Shown here piece after piece: positions 13,754 through 19,764 of a stretch of 36,258 bases of DNA. A program made the translations under genes and the position numbers. The stretch comes from an uncultured Oscillospiraceae bacterium. GTDB taxonomy: Bacteria; Bacillota; Clostridia; Oscillospirales; Ruminococcaceae. Below the pieces are notes generated by a model. It searched no databases. It was not told the origin of the DNA and saw nothing but the letters and a program-made list of their open reading frames with translations. The stretch is from positions 1-36,258 of the forward strand of contig CASFKY010000013.1 of NCBI GenBank assembly GCA_949295465.1, read 5' to 3'. Within the stretch, counting starts at the first letter, position 1. Every line of letters begins with the position of its first letter.

Positions 13754-14623
13754 TCAGGCCGCGGCCAGCCAGGGATTGGCCGGGTCCGGGTCGGTGGGGT
13801 CCCAGCCCGCGTTGGGGCTTGCCAGGTCGATGGGCTCAAAGCCCGGGTTGCCCAGGGGATCGGTGGAGGCATCCCCGTCATAGATCACCACCGGGGTGCC
13901 GCTGGGGCACTCGTCATAGATCCACTTGCAGTCCACCACCCGCAGGCGGATGCAGCCCAAGCTGGCCGGGGTGCCCAGCTTGTTGTACTCCTCGCTCTCC
14001 AGCTGGGATTTGTCCTCGGCGTAGTAGGGCACCGAATGGAACAGGATGTCGCTGGTGATGCGGGTGGCGTACTGGCCGTACACCCCGCCCACCAGGGCCC
14101 GCCAGGTGTACTGGTCGCTGGTGTGGAAACTGCCCTCGGGGGTATCGTCCCCGGTGGAGCAGATCATAGCCTTGAGGGGCTTGGTGTAGTTGCCCTCCTC
14201 ATCCTTTTCATACACCGTCACGGTCTGGGTGGTGCGGTTCACCGCCACCAGGTAGGGAAATCCCTCCTCGCCGGTGGTGTCCCAGGGGGGCACAAAGGCG
14301 GCCGGCTCCTGCTGGGCAGGCTCGCTGGCCGGCTGGGAGGCAGGCTCGGAGGAAACGCCGGAGGAGACGGCCTGCGAAGACACCGCCTGGCTCTGGGAGG
14401 ATGCGCCCCCCTCTTCCCCTTTGTCCCGGGTGGCCAGGCGGACTGCCGCGAAAATCAGCCCCGCCAGCACCACCAGCAGCACCCCCAGCAGGATGCGGTT
14501 GCGGCGGATCTGCTTGCGGCGCATCTCCCGGCGGGCATAAGCCGCCGCGCTGTGCCGGTGGACGGCGGGCCCGTTGTCGGCCCGCTTGCGGGGGTAGGGT
14601 TTCCCCGGTTCGTAATGTTTCAT
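13754..14623 (-). CDS. L,D-transpeptidase (YkuD domain), membrane anchored
   Basis: A 289-residue protein with a basic cytoplasmic N-terminus, one membrane helix at about 43-62, a Ser/Gln/Pro/Ala-rich wall-spanning linker (72-110) and a YkuD catalytic domain (122-250). The domain shows FPYLVAVNRTTQTVTVYEKD, the upstream histidine in HSVPYY (196-201) and the catalytic cysteine Cys224 in SLGCIRL. In the family consensus the residue before Gly-Cys is often His; here it is Leu, a substitution also common in Firmicutes. These enzymes form 3-3 cross-links in peptidoglycan or attach proteins to it. A short acidic, Pro-rich tail follows (252-289). ATG 14623 has aaggag upstream. The gene stands alone between two terminators. 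Confidence 0.9.
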   Translation of the reverse strand: MKHYEPGKPYPRKRADNGPAVHRHSAAAYARREMRRKQIRRNRILLGVLLVVLAGLIFAAVRLATRDKGEEGGASSQSQAVSSQAVSSGVSSEPASQPASEPAQQEPAAFVPPWDTTGEEGFPYLVAVNRTTQTVTVYEKDEEGNYTKPLKAMICSTGDDTPEGSFHTSDQYTWRALVGGVYGQYATRITSDILFHSVPYYAEDKSQLESEEYNKLGTPASLGCIRLRVVDCKWIYDECPSGTPVVIYDGDASTDPLGNPGFEPIDLASPNAGWDPTDPDPANPWLAAA

Positions 14624-14726
14624 GGGTTCTCCTTCATTCCTTTTTCAACTGTAAGGGTTTCCTGTATCTGTTTTACCACATTTCCGGCCGAGGGGCAACG
14701 CAAAAAAGAGGAGGAAAGCCACAAAG

Positions 14727-14768
14727 AACCGGCCCGGCAGAGGGCCGAAGCCGCTCGCCGGGCCGGTT
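14727..14768 (-). terminator. Probable terminator of the serC-serA operon
   Basis: A 12-bp stem (14727-14738 with 14757-14768) of GC-rich AACCGGCCCGGC. On the minus strand it is followed by CTTTG, a short U tract; it begins 43 bases after the serA stop. Confidence 0.65.
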
Positions 14769-14810
14769 TTTGGCATAAAGGCCGGGGCCCGAAATTTTAT
14801 CGGAACTTTT

Positions 14811-15980
14811 TTACAGGATGCGCACCCGGATCACCGAGGGGATCTCCGACAGCTTGCCGGCCAGATCGGCGGGCACGGTGCCGGTGGCGTCCAGCAGGGT
14901 GTAGGCCATGTCCTTCTTGCTCTTGTTCACCATGGTCTCAATGTTCAGGTTGGCCTGAGTGGTCACGGCGGTGATGCTGCTGATCAGGCCGGGGGCATTC
15001 TTGTGGATCAGACAGATGCGGCGGCTGCCGCTGCGGGGCTGCACCACCTCGGGCATGTTCACACTGTTGCGGATGTTGCCGTTTTTCAGGTAGTCGCTCA
15101 GCTCCTCGGCAGCCATCACGGCGCAGTTCTGCTCGCTCTCGGGGGTGGAGGCGCCCAGGTGGGGTGTGCAGACCACGCCGGGCACACCCAGCAGCTCCGG
15201 CGCGGGGAAGTCGGTGAGATAGCAGCTCACCTTGCCGCTTTCCAGCGCCGCCAGCATGGCCGCGTTGTTCACCAGTTCGCCCCGGGCGAAGTTCAGCACC
15301 CGCACCCCGTCTTTGCAGCTATCCAGGCTCTTCTCGTTGAGGGTGTCCCGGGTGGCGGGATTCATGGGGATGTGGAGGGTCACATAGTCGCACTTGCGCA
15401 GCAGATCGTTCAGGTTGACGCAGTGGATGACTGCCCGGTTCAGGTTCCAGGCGGCGTCCACGCTGATGTAGGGGTCGTAGCCGTACACCTCCATGCCCAG
15501 GGAGATGGCCATGTTGGCCACCTTGACGCCGATGGCCCCCAAGCCGATGACGCCCAGCCGCTTATCCTTCAGCTCGGGGCCGATGAACTGCTTCTTGCCC
15601 TTTTCCACCTCTTTGGCCAGGGCCGCGGCGCTGGTGGTGCCGGCCAGGTTCTGCACCCACTGGGCGGCGGGCACCAGGTTGCGGCTGCCCATCACCAGCG
15701 CGCCGATCACCAGCTCGGCCACCGAGCGGCTGTTGGCGCCGGGGGTATTGAAGACCACGATGCCCTGCTGGCTGCACTTGTCCAGCGGGATGTTGTTGAC
15801 GCCGGCGCCCGCCCGGGCAATGGCCAGCAGGTTGGGGTTCAGCTCCATCTCGTGCATGTCGGCGCTGCGCACCAGGATGCCGTCCGGCTGGGGGTTGTCC
15901 TGGGAGAGGGTATAGAGATTCTGGGGCAGCTTGCTGAGCCCCACGGGAGAAATGGAATTCAGGGTACGGATCACAAACAT
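14811..15980 (-). CDS. serA: D-3-phosphoglycerate dehydrogenase with C-terminal ACT domain
   Basis: A 389-residue enzyme that oxidises 3-phosphoglycerate with NAD, the first committed step of serine synthesis. Visible are the substrate loop RAGAGVNNI (57-64), the dinucleotide loop GLGAIG (146-151) followed by YDPY, Arg233 in NFARGEL, the catalytic His274 in TPHLGAST, and a C-terminal ACT domain (about 318-389, RICLIHKNAPGLISSITAVTT) that normally binds serine for feedback inhibition. The length without an intervening ASB domain is that of the short ACT-bearing SerA type seen in Clostridia. ATG 15980 follows aaggagg at good spacing; the start is 16 bases after the serC stop, so they form one operon. 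An upstream in-frame extension lacks a start signal. Confidence 0.93.
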   Translation of the reverse strand: MFVIRTLNSISPVGLSKLPQNLYTLSQDNPQPDGILVRSADMHEMELNPNLLAIARAGAGVNNIPLDKCSQQGIVVFNTPGANSRSVAELVIGALVMGSRNLVPAAQWVQNLAGTTSAAALAKEVEKGKKQFIGPELKDKRLGVIGLGAIGVKVANMAISLGMEVYGYDPYISVDAAWNLNRAVIHCVNLNDLLRKCDYVTLHIPMNPATRDTLNEKSLDSCKDGVRVLNFARGELVNNAAMLAALESGKVSCYLTDFPAPELLGVPGVVCTPHLGASTPESEQNCAVMAAEELSDYLKNGNIRNSVNMPEVVQPRSGSRRICLIHKNAPGLISSITAVTTQANLNIETMVNKSKKDMAYTLLDATGTVPADLAGKLSEIPSVIRVRIL

Positions 15981-15996
15981 AGGGTTACTTCCTCCT

Positions 15997-17079
15997 TCAG
16001 CGGTTGGCCTTGGCAAACGAATCCATGAAGGCCACCAGTTTTTCCACGCCTTCCACCGGCATGGCGTTGTAGATGCTGGCGCGCATGCCGCCCACCAGCC
16101 GGTGACCCTTCAGGCTGACCAGGCCGGCCTGGGCCGCCTCGGCGCAGAACTTGGCGTCCAGCTCTTTGGAGGGGCTGGTAAAGGTGACATTCATGATGGA
16201 GCGGTACTCCTTCTGCACCGGGTTGCAGAAGAAATCCTGGCTGTCCAGATAGTCATACAGCATAGCTGCCTTGCGGCGGTTGATTTTCTCCATCTCTTCC
16301 AGGCCGCCCACCTCATGCTCCAGCCAGTCCATCACCAAGCCGGTCATATAGATGCTCCAGCAGTTGGGGGTGTTGTACATGCTGTCCTTCTTGATGAGCT
16401 TGGTGTAATCCATGATGGTGGGGCACTCGGGGCGGGCATGGCCCATCAGGTCCTCCCGGATGATGGCCACGGCCATGCCGGCGGGGGCAATGTTCTTCTG
16501 CACCCCGAAATAGATCAGCCCATACTGGCTCACATCGGTGGGCTTGCTCATGATGCAGCTGGACATATCCGCCACCAGGGGTACGCCGGGCACCTGGGGC
16601 AGCTTTGTGTAGGTGGTGCCGAAGATGGTGTTGTTCTGGCAGATGTGCACATAGCTGGCCTCAGGGTCATACTGGATGGCGTCCACATCCGGGATGTAGG
16701 TGAAATTCTTGTCCTCGCTGGAGGCCGCCACGCGGGCGGTGCCATACTTGGCGCCCTCCTCCATTGCCTTCTTGGAGAAGTTGCCGGTGATGATATAGTC
16801 GGCCTTGCCGTTGGTCATCAGGTTCAGGGGCACCATGGCGAACTGGGCCGTGCCGCCGCCCTGGAAAAATCCGATCTTGTAGTTGTCCGGCACATCCAGC
16901 ACCCGGCGGACCCGGGCCAGGGTATCCTGAAGGATCTCCTCAAAAGCGGCGCTGCGGTGGCTCATCTCCATCACAGACATCCCGGTTCCCTTGTAATCCA
17001 GCAGTTCTGCCTGGGCCTTCTGGAGCACCGGCAGGGGCAGCATGGAGGGGCCTGCGCTGAAATTGTACACTCTTGCCAT
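15997..17079 (-). CDS. serC: Phosphoserine aminotransferase
   Basis: A 360-residue class V aminotransferase that converts 3-phosphohydroxypyruvate plus glutamate to phosphoserine and 2-oxoglutarate. Signature parts: the opening YNFSAGPSMLP, GMSVMEMSHRS (33-43), GGGTAQF (74-80), the pyridoxal-phosphate lysine Lys195 in FGVQKNIAPAG, and the C-terminal LVSLKGHRLVGGMRASIYNAMP with the conserved arginine. These are near identical to SerC proteins generally. ATG 17079 has aggaag upstream; longer in-frame ORF sequence to 17160 carries no ribosome binding site. It is the first gene of serC-serA. No phosphoserine phosphatase (serB) is in the window. The 5' region is unusually structured (see entry at 17080-17297). 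Confidence 0.94.
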   Translation of the reverse strand: MARVYNFSAGPSMLPLPVLQKAQAELLDYKGTGMSVMEMSHRSAAFEEILQDTLARVRRVLDVPDNYKIGFFQGGGTAQFAMVPLNLMTNGKADYIITGNFSKKAMEEGAKYGTARVAASSEDKNFTYIPDVDAIQYDPEASYVHICQNNTIFGTTYTKLPQVPGVPLVADMSSCIMSKPTDVSQYGLIYFGVQKNIAPAGMAVAIIREDLMGHARPECPTIMDYTKLIKKDSMYNTPNCWSIYMTGLVMDWLEHEVGGLEEMEKINRRKAAMLYDYLDSQDFFCNPVQKEYRSIMNVTFTSPSKELDAKFCAEAAQAGLVSLKGHRLVGGMRASIYNAMPVEGVEKLVAFMDSFAKANR

Positions 17080-17297
17080 GATTATCTTCCTCGCTTTGTT
17101 CAAAATACTGGTTTGATGATACCACACCTGGCAGCCCAAAAAAATCAGCAAAACCCACAAACTTCCCCCCGCTGTGCCGGTCGGAAAGTCTTTTTTTGTA
17201 AAATGTGCGCCTGTAGGCTACATACCCCCTCCCTGCTGCCTGAAAGTGCACATTTGGGGCGCTGTTTTTCTCTCACAGCGCCAGATTTGCGCCCCCC
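17080..17297 (-). other. Structured intergenic region upstream of serC
   Basis: About 220 non-coding bases between serC and the divergent blaI-like promoter. They hold three inverted repeats: AAATGTGC (17201-17208) with GCACATTT (17248-17255), TGTAG (17212-17216) with CTACA (17218-17222) inside it, and GGCGCTGT (17258-17265) with ACAGCGCC (17275-17282). Near the serC start, a TATCAT-like -10 on the minus strand (plus ATGATA at 17116-17121) is visible without a convincing -35. I see no T-box or known riboswitch consensus. Confidence 0.45.
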
Positions 17298-17327
17298 TTG
17301 ACAAGATTTATTTTACAAGTGTAAAAT
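17298..17327 (+). promoter_or_regulatory. Promoter of the blaI-like gene
   Basis: TTGACA at 17298-17303 (perfect) and TAAAAT at 17322-17327 are 18 bases apart. The -10 lies inside the first cop-box dyad, so repressor binding would block polymerase. Confidence 0.75.
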
Positions 17328-17357
17328 AAATCATTCGATTCTTTTGCAATTGTAAAA
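17307..17357. promoter_or_regulatory. Two cop-box/BlaI-type operators
   Basis: Operator 1: TTTATTTTACA (17307-17317) and its exact complement TGTAAAATAAA (17320-17330), two bases between, giving the TACA-NN-TGTA core of CopY/BlaI/MecI sites. Operator 2: TTTTGCA (17342-17348), AT, TGTAAAA (17351-17357), the same core with one mismatch. Dyad centres are 31 bp apart, about three helical turns. They overlap the -10 and the transcription start region of the blaI-like gene. Confidence 0.8.
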
Positions 17358-17396
17358 CAAAAAGTTTTGGAATTTTGAAAAAGGGGGCAAAATCCC

Positions 17397-17819
17397 ATGG
17401 ATCAAACGGGCAAGGACCTGCCGGACAGTGAGGAGCGGGTGATGCTGGCCTTGTGGCGCTGCGGGGGCGAGGCCTCTTTCTATCAGATCCAGCTGGCCCT
17501 GGAGGGGGAGCACTGGGCCCCCAGCACCCTGCTGAATTTTCTATACCGATTGCAGCGGCGGGGCTTTCTGGCAGTGGAAAAACAGGGGGGCCGCAACCGC
17601 TATCGGCCCCTGGTGGACCGGCGGCGGTACCTGGCCGGGAAGGTGCGCCGGTTTCTGGGGCGGTTCTGGGGCGGCAGCCTCACCGCCATGACCAGCGAGA
17701 TGCTCCGTGCCCGGGCCCTGGGCGACGAGGAACTGGAAAGCCTGCACCTTCTGCTGGAAAAGACCCTGGCAGAGCGGTATGCCGGCGGGGACGACCTCTA
17801 CGACCCCTGGGAGGGGTAA
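17397..17819 (+). CDS. BlaI/MecI/CopY-family transcriptional repressor
   Basis: A 140-residue winged-helix protein. DLPDSEERVMLALWRCGGEASFYQIQLAL followed by WAPSTLLNFLYRLQRRGFLAVEKQGGRNRYRPLVDRRRYL is the DNA-binding domain of the Penicillinase_R family: helix 3 carries the S-T-L-x-x-x-L-x-R-L pattern. The C-terminal half (about 85-135) is the helical dimerisation region. There is no CxC metal-binding tail as in CopY and no sensor protease gene (blaR1/mecR1), copper ATPase or beta-lactamase next to it, so the inducing signal and main target are unknown. ATG 17397 has agggggc upstream. Two cop-box dyads overlap its own promoter, so negative autoregulation is very likely. A terminator follows directly. 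Confidence 0.87.
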   Translation: MDQTGKDLPDSEERVMLALWRCGGEASFYQIQLALEGEHWAPSTLLNFLYRLQRRGFLAVEKQGGRNRYRPLVDRRRYLAGKVRRFLGRFWGGSLTAMTSEMLRARALGDEELESLHLLLEKTLAERYAGGDDLYDPWEG

Positions 17820-17824
17820 GGCAG

Positions 17825-17870
17825 AAAGAGGCCCGGCAGAGCCAGGATAGCTCTGCCGGGCCTCTTTATT
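17825..17870. terminator. Bidirectional terminator after the blaI-like gene
   Basis: An 18-bp stem (17825-17842 with 17850-17867) with AAAG/CTTT at the base. It lies between the convergent repressor gene and the Cys-rich peptide gene. Confidence 0.85.
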
Positions 17871-17901
17871 TAAATAGGTTTATAACAGGCAGCCCCTGCG
17901 C

Positions 17902-18135
17902 TCAATGGCCGGACTCTTCCCGCAGGATACGCTCGGCCTCTTCCTGGGCCTTTTTGGCCTTTTCGGCCCGGATCTTCTTCAGGGCCTCCTGCTCTTCGCA
18001 GCGGCTCTGGCAGGCGCTGCAATCCCCATGGCAGCCCTTTTCGCTGTCCCATCCGCCGTTTTTGGCGATCCAGATGACCGCAGCGGTAAAGACAACCACC
18101 ATGATCAGGATGATCAGGATGCTTTTCATGGTCAT
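17902..18135 (-). CDS. Small Cys-rich membrane peptide (FeoB-associated type)
   Basis: A 77-residue protein with an N-terminal membrane helix (about 4-23, SILIILIMVVVFTAAVIWIA), then a cysteine cluster GCHGDCSACQSRC (33-45, pattern C-x3-C-x2-C-x3-C), then a long charged coiled-coil-like helix (EEQEALKKIRAEKAKKAQEEAERILREE). The helix-plus-cysteine layout resembles FeoB-associated Cys-rich membrane proteins, which accompany ferrous iron transporters, but the long charged helix is not part of that short family and no feo gene is present. ATG 18135 follows gaggtgag at good spacing; a second ATG two codons later is possible. It is preceded by a structured leader with an intrinsic terminator (18157-18209), suggesting conditional expression. 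Confidence 0.75.
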   Translation of the reverse strand: MTMKSILIILIMVVVFTAAVIWIAKNGGWDSEKGCHGDCSACQSRCEEQEALKKIRAEKAKKAQEEAERILREESGH

Positions 18136-18156
18136 GTCACTCTCACCTCAAGAATC

Positions 18157-18209
18157 AAAAAACTCTCCCGCGCGTCTGCCCGCCAAGGGGCGCCGGAAAG
18201 GCGCGGGAG
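18157..18209 (-). terminator. Intrinsic terminator inside the leader of the Cys-rich peptide gene
   Basis: On the minus strand CTCCCGCGC (plus 18201-18209) pairs with GCGCGGGAG (plus 18165-18173), then AG and six U (A at plus 18157-18162). The start codon is only 21 bases further on, so most transcripts would stop before the gene unless the hairpin is prevented. Confidence 0.7.
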
Positions 18210-18275
18210 CCGCCCTGCCGGCTGTTGCAGAGGGCGGCGGCCGCCCTTTGCGGCGCCGCCCTCTGTACCGCTGTT
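18210..18275 (-). ncRNA. Structured 5' leader of the Cys-rich peptide gene (candidate attenuator)
   Basis: Upstream of the leader terminator the transcript can form a 12-bp hairpin (CAGAGGGCGGCG and its complement, plus 18228-18239 and 18254-18265, with an inner CCGC/GCGG stem). Between it and the terminator, AGCCG (plus 18221-18225) can pair with CGGCT (plus 18210-18214 side), which shares bases with the left flank of the terminator stem. I recognise no known riboswitch class. Confidence 0.45.
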
Positions 18276-18305
18276 ATTCTACCACACTCCCCCGCCCGGA
18301 TACAA
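18276..18305 (-). promoter_or_regulatory. Probable promoter of the Cys-rich peptide leader
   Basis: On the minus strand TTGTAT (plus 18300-18305), 18 bases, TAGAAT (plus 18276-18281). The -10 is good, the -35 only has TTG. The -35 lies in the loop of the hairpin at 18289-18322. Confidence 0.45.
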
Positions 18306-18331
18306 GGGCAGCCGGACGGGGGGCTTTTTTT
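18289..18331 (+). terminator. Plus-strand terminator without an obvious upstream gene
   Basis: CCCCCG and CCGG (18289-18299) pair with CCGG and CGGGGG (18312-18322) around one mismatch; seven T follow at 18325-18331. No plus-strand gene lies between the previous terminator (17870) and here. It may insulate the amino acid transporter region from antisense transcription. Confidence 0.6.
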
Positions 18332-18596
18332 ACTTTTGCGCGGATCTGTACGAATATATATTCATTCATTCCGTATTTTTATACATATTTTTGAATTTTT
18401 ATTCTCTCTATGCGCAAGGGGCCAGGGCCGGGCGCCGGGGCGGGGCTGCCCGGAGCCCGGCCTGCGGCGCCCCGGATCTCTTCCCCAAAAACCGGCATAA
18501 TTTCAGCTTTTTTCGGATTTTATTCCTCCTTATCTCTGTTTTTGCCCCATGGGTTTGTGCAAAACGCAAAAAGTTTTGCGATTCCAGTTGGAATGC
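18332..18596 (+). other. Long non-coding region upstream of the amino acid transporter promoter
   Basis: 265 bases without a credible gene. From the left: an AT-rich block with three ARG-box-like dyads (18349-18407), a GC-rich block with a strong hairpin (about 18427-18478, CCGGGCGCCG with CGGCGCCCCGG plus inner GGGCT/AGCCC), then a T-rich stretch. Just before the promoter lie two more dyads: CGCAAAA (18565-18571) with TTTTGCG (18574-18580), and ATTCCA (18581-18586) with TGGAAT (18589-18594). A 66-codon frame from 18410 has no ribosome binding site and is not called. Confidence 0.5.
18349..18407. promoter_or_regulatory. Three tandem ARG-box-like dyads (candidate ArgR/AhrC operator)
   Basis: GAAT-ATAT-ATTC at 18352-18363, GTAT-TTTT-ATAC at 18373-18384 and GAAT-TTTT-ATTC at 18393-18404 share a 4-4-4 architecture. 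The first and third match the ARG-box core GAAT-WWWW-ATTC exactly. Centres are 21 and 20 bp apart, the spacing of paired ARG boxes bound by an ArgR hexamer. They lie about 200-240 bp upstream of the transporter promoter. Confidence 0.6.
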
Positions 18597-18625
18597 TTGA
18601 CAAAGAATAAATATACATCTATACT
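18597..18625 (+). promoter_or_regulatory. Strong promoter of the amino acid ABC transporter
   Basis: TTGACA (18597-18602), 17 bases, TATACT (18620-18625): a perfect -35 and a five-of-six -10. Transcription should start near 18632, leaving a leader of about 105 bases. Confidence 0.88.
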
Positions 18626-18636
18626 TAGAAGCATCC

Positions 18637-18714
18637 CGCCGGGGAATACGCCCCGGCGGCGCAAAAGCCCTTCTGTTCGGGCTTTTCTGAGGGAACAGGG
18701 CCCCCCGCGGGCCC
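18637..18714 (+). other. Three hairpins in the transporter leader
   Basis: CCGCCGGGG with CCCCGGCGG (about 18637-18660), AAAAGCCC (18663-18670) with GGGCTTTT (18679-18686), and GGGCCC with GGGCCC (about 18698-18714). The second resembles a weak terminator, so attenuation or mRNA protection is possible. No known riboswitch was recognised. Confidence 0.45.
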
Positions 18715-18736
18715 GCATAAAAAAGGAGAAATCAGC

Positions 18737-19606
18737 ATGAAAAAGTATATGGCACTGGCCACGGCGCTCTGCCTGGCCCTTTCCCTGGCCGCCTGCGGCG
18801 GCTCTACCTCTTCCAGCAGCGCCGCTGCCTCCTCTGCCCCCGCCTCCAGCGCGGCGGCTTCCAGCGAGGCTGCTTCGGGCACTGCCTCCAGTGAGGCAGC
18901 TGCCGGCGAACTGACCACCGTGGTCAGTGGCAAGCTCACCATGAGCACCAACGCCGCCTTCCCTCCCTATGAGATGACCACCGACGACGGCTCTTTTGAG
19001 GGCATCGACGTGGAGATCGCCGGCGCCATTGCCGACAAGCTGGGCCTGGAGCTCCAGATCGACGACATGGATTTTGACGCCGCTCTGCTGGCGGTACAGC
19101 AGGGCAAGAGCGACATGGTGATGGCCGGCGTCACCGTGAACGATGAGCGTCTGGCTGTGATGGACTTCTCCGACAGCTACGCCACCGGTATCCAGGTTGT
19201 TATTGTGCCGGAGGACTCCGACATCGCCTCCATCGATGACCTGGCGGGCAAGAAGATCGGCACCCAGCGCGGCACCACCGGCTACCTCTACTGCTCCGAC
19301 ACCCCGGAGAACGGCGGCTTCGGCGAGGATGCCGTGGTGGCCTATGACGACGGCCTCACCGCTGTGCGCGCCCTGCTGAACGGCCAGGTGGACTGCGTGG
19401 TCATCGACAACGCCCCCGCCCAGAGCTTTGTGGAGAGCAACCCCGGCCTGAAGATCCTGGACACCGAGTTTGCGGTTGAGGATTACGCCATCGGCGTGAA
19501 CAAGGGCAACACTGCCCTGCTGGACGCCATCAATGCTGCCCTGGCCGAACTCACCGAGGACGGCACCGTCCAGTCCATCATCGACAAGTACATTCCCGCC
19601 GAATAA
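18737..19606 (+). CDS. Polar amino acid ABC transporter, substrate-binding lipoprotein
   Basis: A 289-residue extracellular binding protein. The signal peptide ends in the lipobox LAAC (17-20), so Cys20 is lipidated and anchors it to the membrane. A Ser/Ala-rich tether (21-58) follows, then a family-3 solute-binding domain (60-289): KLTMSTNAAFPPYEM, FEGIDVEIAGAIADKLGLEL, DFDAALLAVQQGKSDMVMAGVTVNDERL, then IGTQRGTTG and the C-terminal LDAINAALAEL. This domain type delivers polar or basic amino acids to the permease. The presence of D/E-rich pocket residues would suit a basic ligand, and ARG-like boxes upstream hint at arginine, but specificity is inferred. ATG 18737 has aaaaggag upstream. It is first in the operon, separated from the permease by a hairpin. 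Confidence 0.92.
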   Translation: MKKYMALATALCLALSLAACGGSTSSSSAAASSAPASSAAASSEAASGTASSEAAAGELTTVVSGKLTMSTNAAFPPYEMTTDDGSFEGIDVEIAGAIADKLGLELQIDDMDFDAALLAVQQGKSDMVMAGVTVNDERLAVMDFSDSYATGIQVVIVPEDSDIASIDDLAGKKIGTQRGTTGYLYCSDTPENGGFGEDAVVAYDDGLTAVRALLNGQVDCVVIDNAPAQSFVESNPGLKILDTEFAVEDYAIGVNKGNTALLDAINAALAELTEDGTVQSIIDKYIPAE

Positions 19607-19649
19607 CTTGTCCGACGGAAAAGCAGTCTGAGGGCGACCGCTGCCGCAT

Positions 19650-19681
19650 CGCCTCAAGGGCCAAAACCGGCTTTTGAGGCG
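19650..19681 (+). other. Hairpin between binding-protein and permease genes
   Basis: CGCCTCAA (19650-19657) pairs with TTGAGGCG (19674-19681), with an inner GCC/GGC pair set, and no T run follows. Such intercistronic hairpins often protect the upstream message so that the binding protein is made in excess over the permease. Confidence 0.6.
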
Positions 19682-19764
19682 CTGCGGGGCGGGCCGCCTT
19701 CTTTGTCGTTTTGTACGCCCCGCCGCAAGGCGGGAAATTCCCCCGAGAGAAAGGCGGCAGGAAC

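Noticed and set aside
13122-13881. Minus-strand frames upstream of the pyridoxal kinase
   Set aside because: They run through the kinase promoter, the small membrane gene and a bidirectional terminator; only the frame from 13357 has a ribosome binding site and the family start.
17080-17297. T-box leader for serC
   Set aside because: The conserved T-box sequence (AGGGTGGNACCGCG-like) is absent on either strand.
15003-17301. Plus-strand frames opposite serA and serC
   Set aside because: Compositionally like shadow frames (His/Gly/Ala-rich, no motifs) and opposite two unmistakable enzymes.
18289-18331. Terminator as evidence for a plus-strand small RNA gene at 17880-18330
   Set aside because: No plus-strand promoter could be found in the interval and most of it is occupied by the minus-strand Cys-rich gene and its leader; kept only as a possible insulating terminator.
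18410-18610. Small plus-strand peptide gene upstream of the transporter promoter
   Set aside because: No ribosome binding site before its ATG, and the frame crosses the promoter at 18597-18625; composition is Gly/Pro/Ala from GC-rich hairpins.
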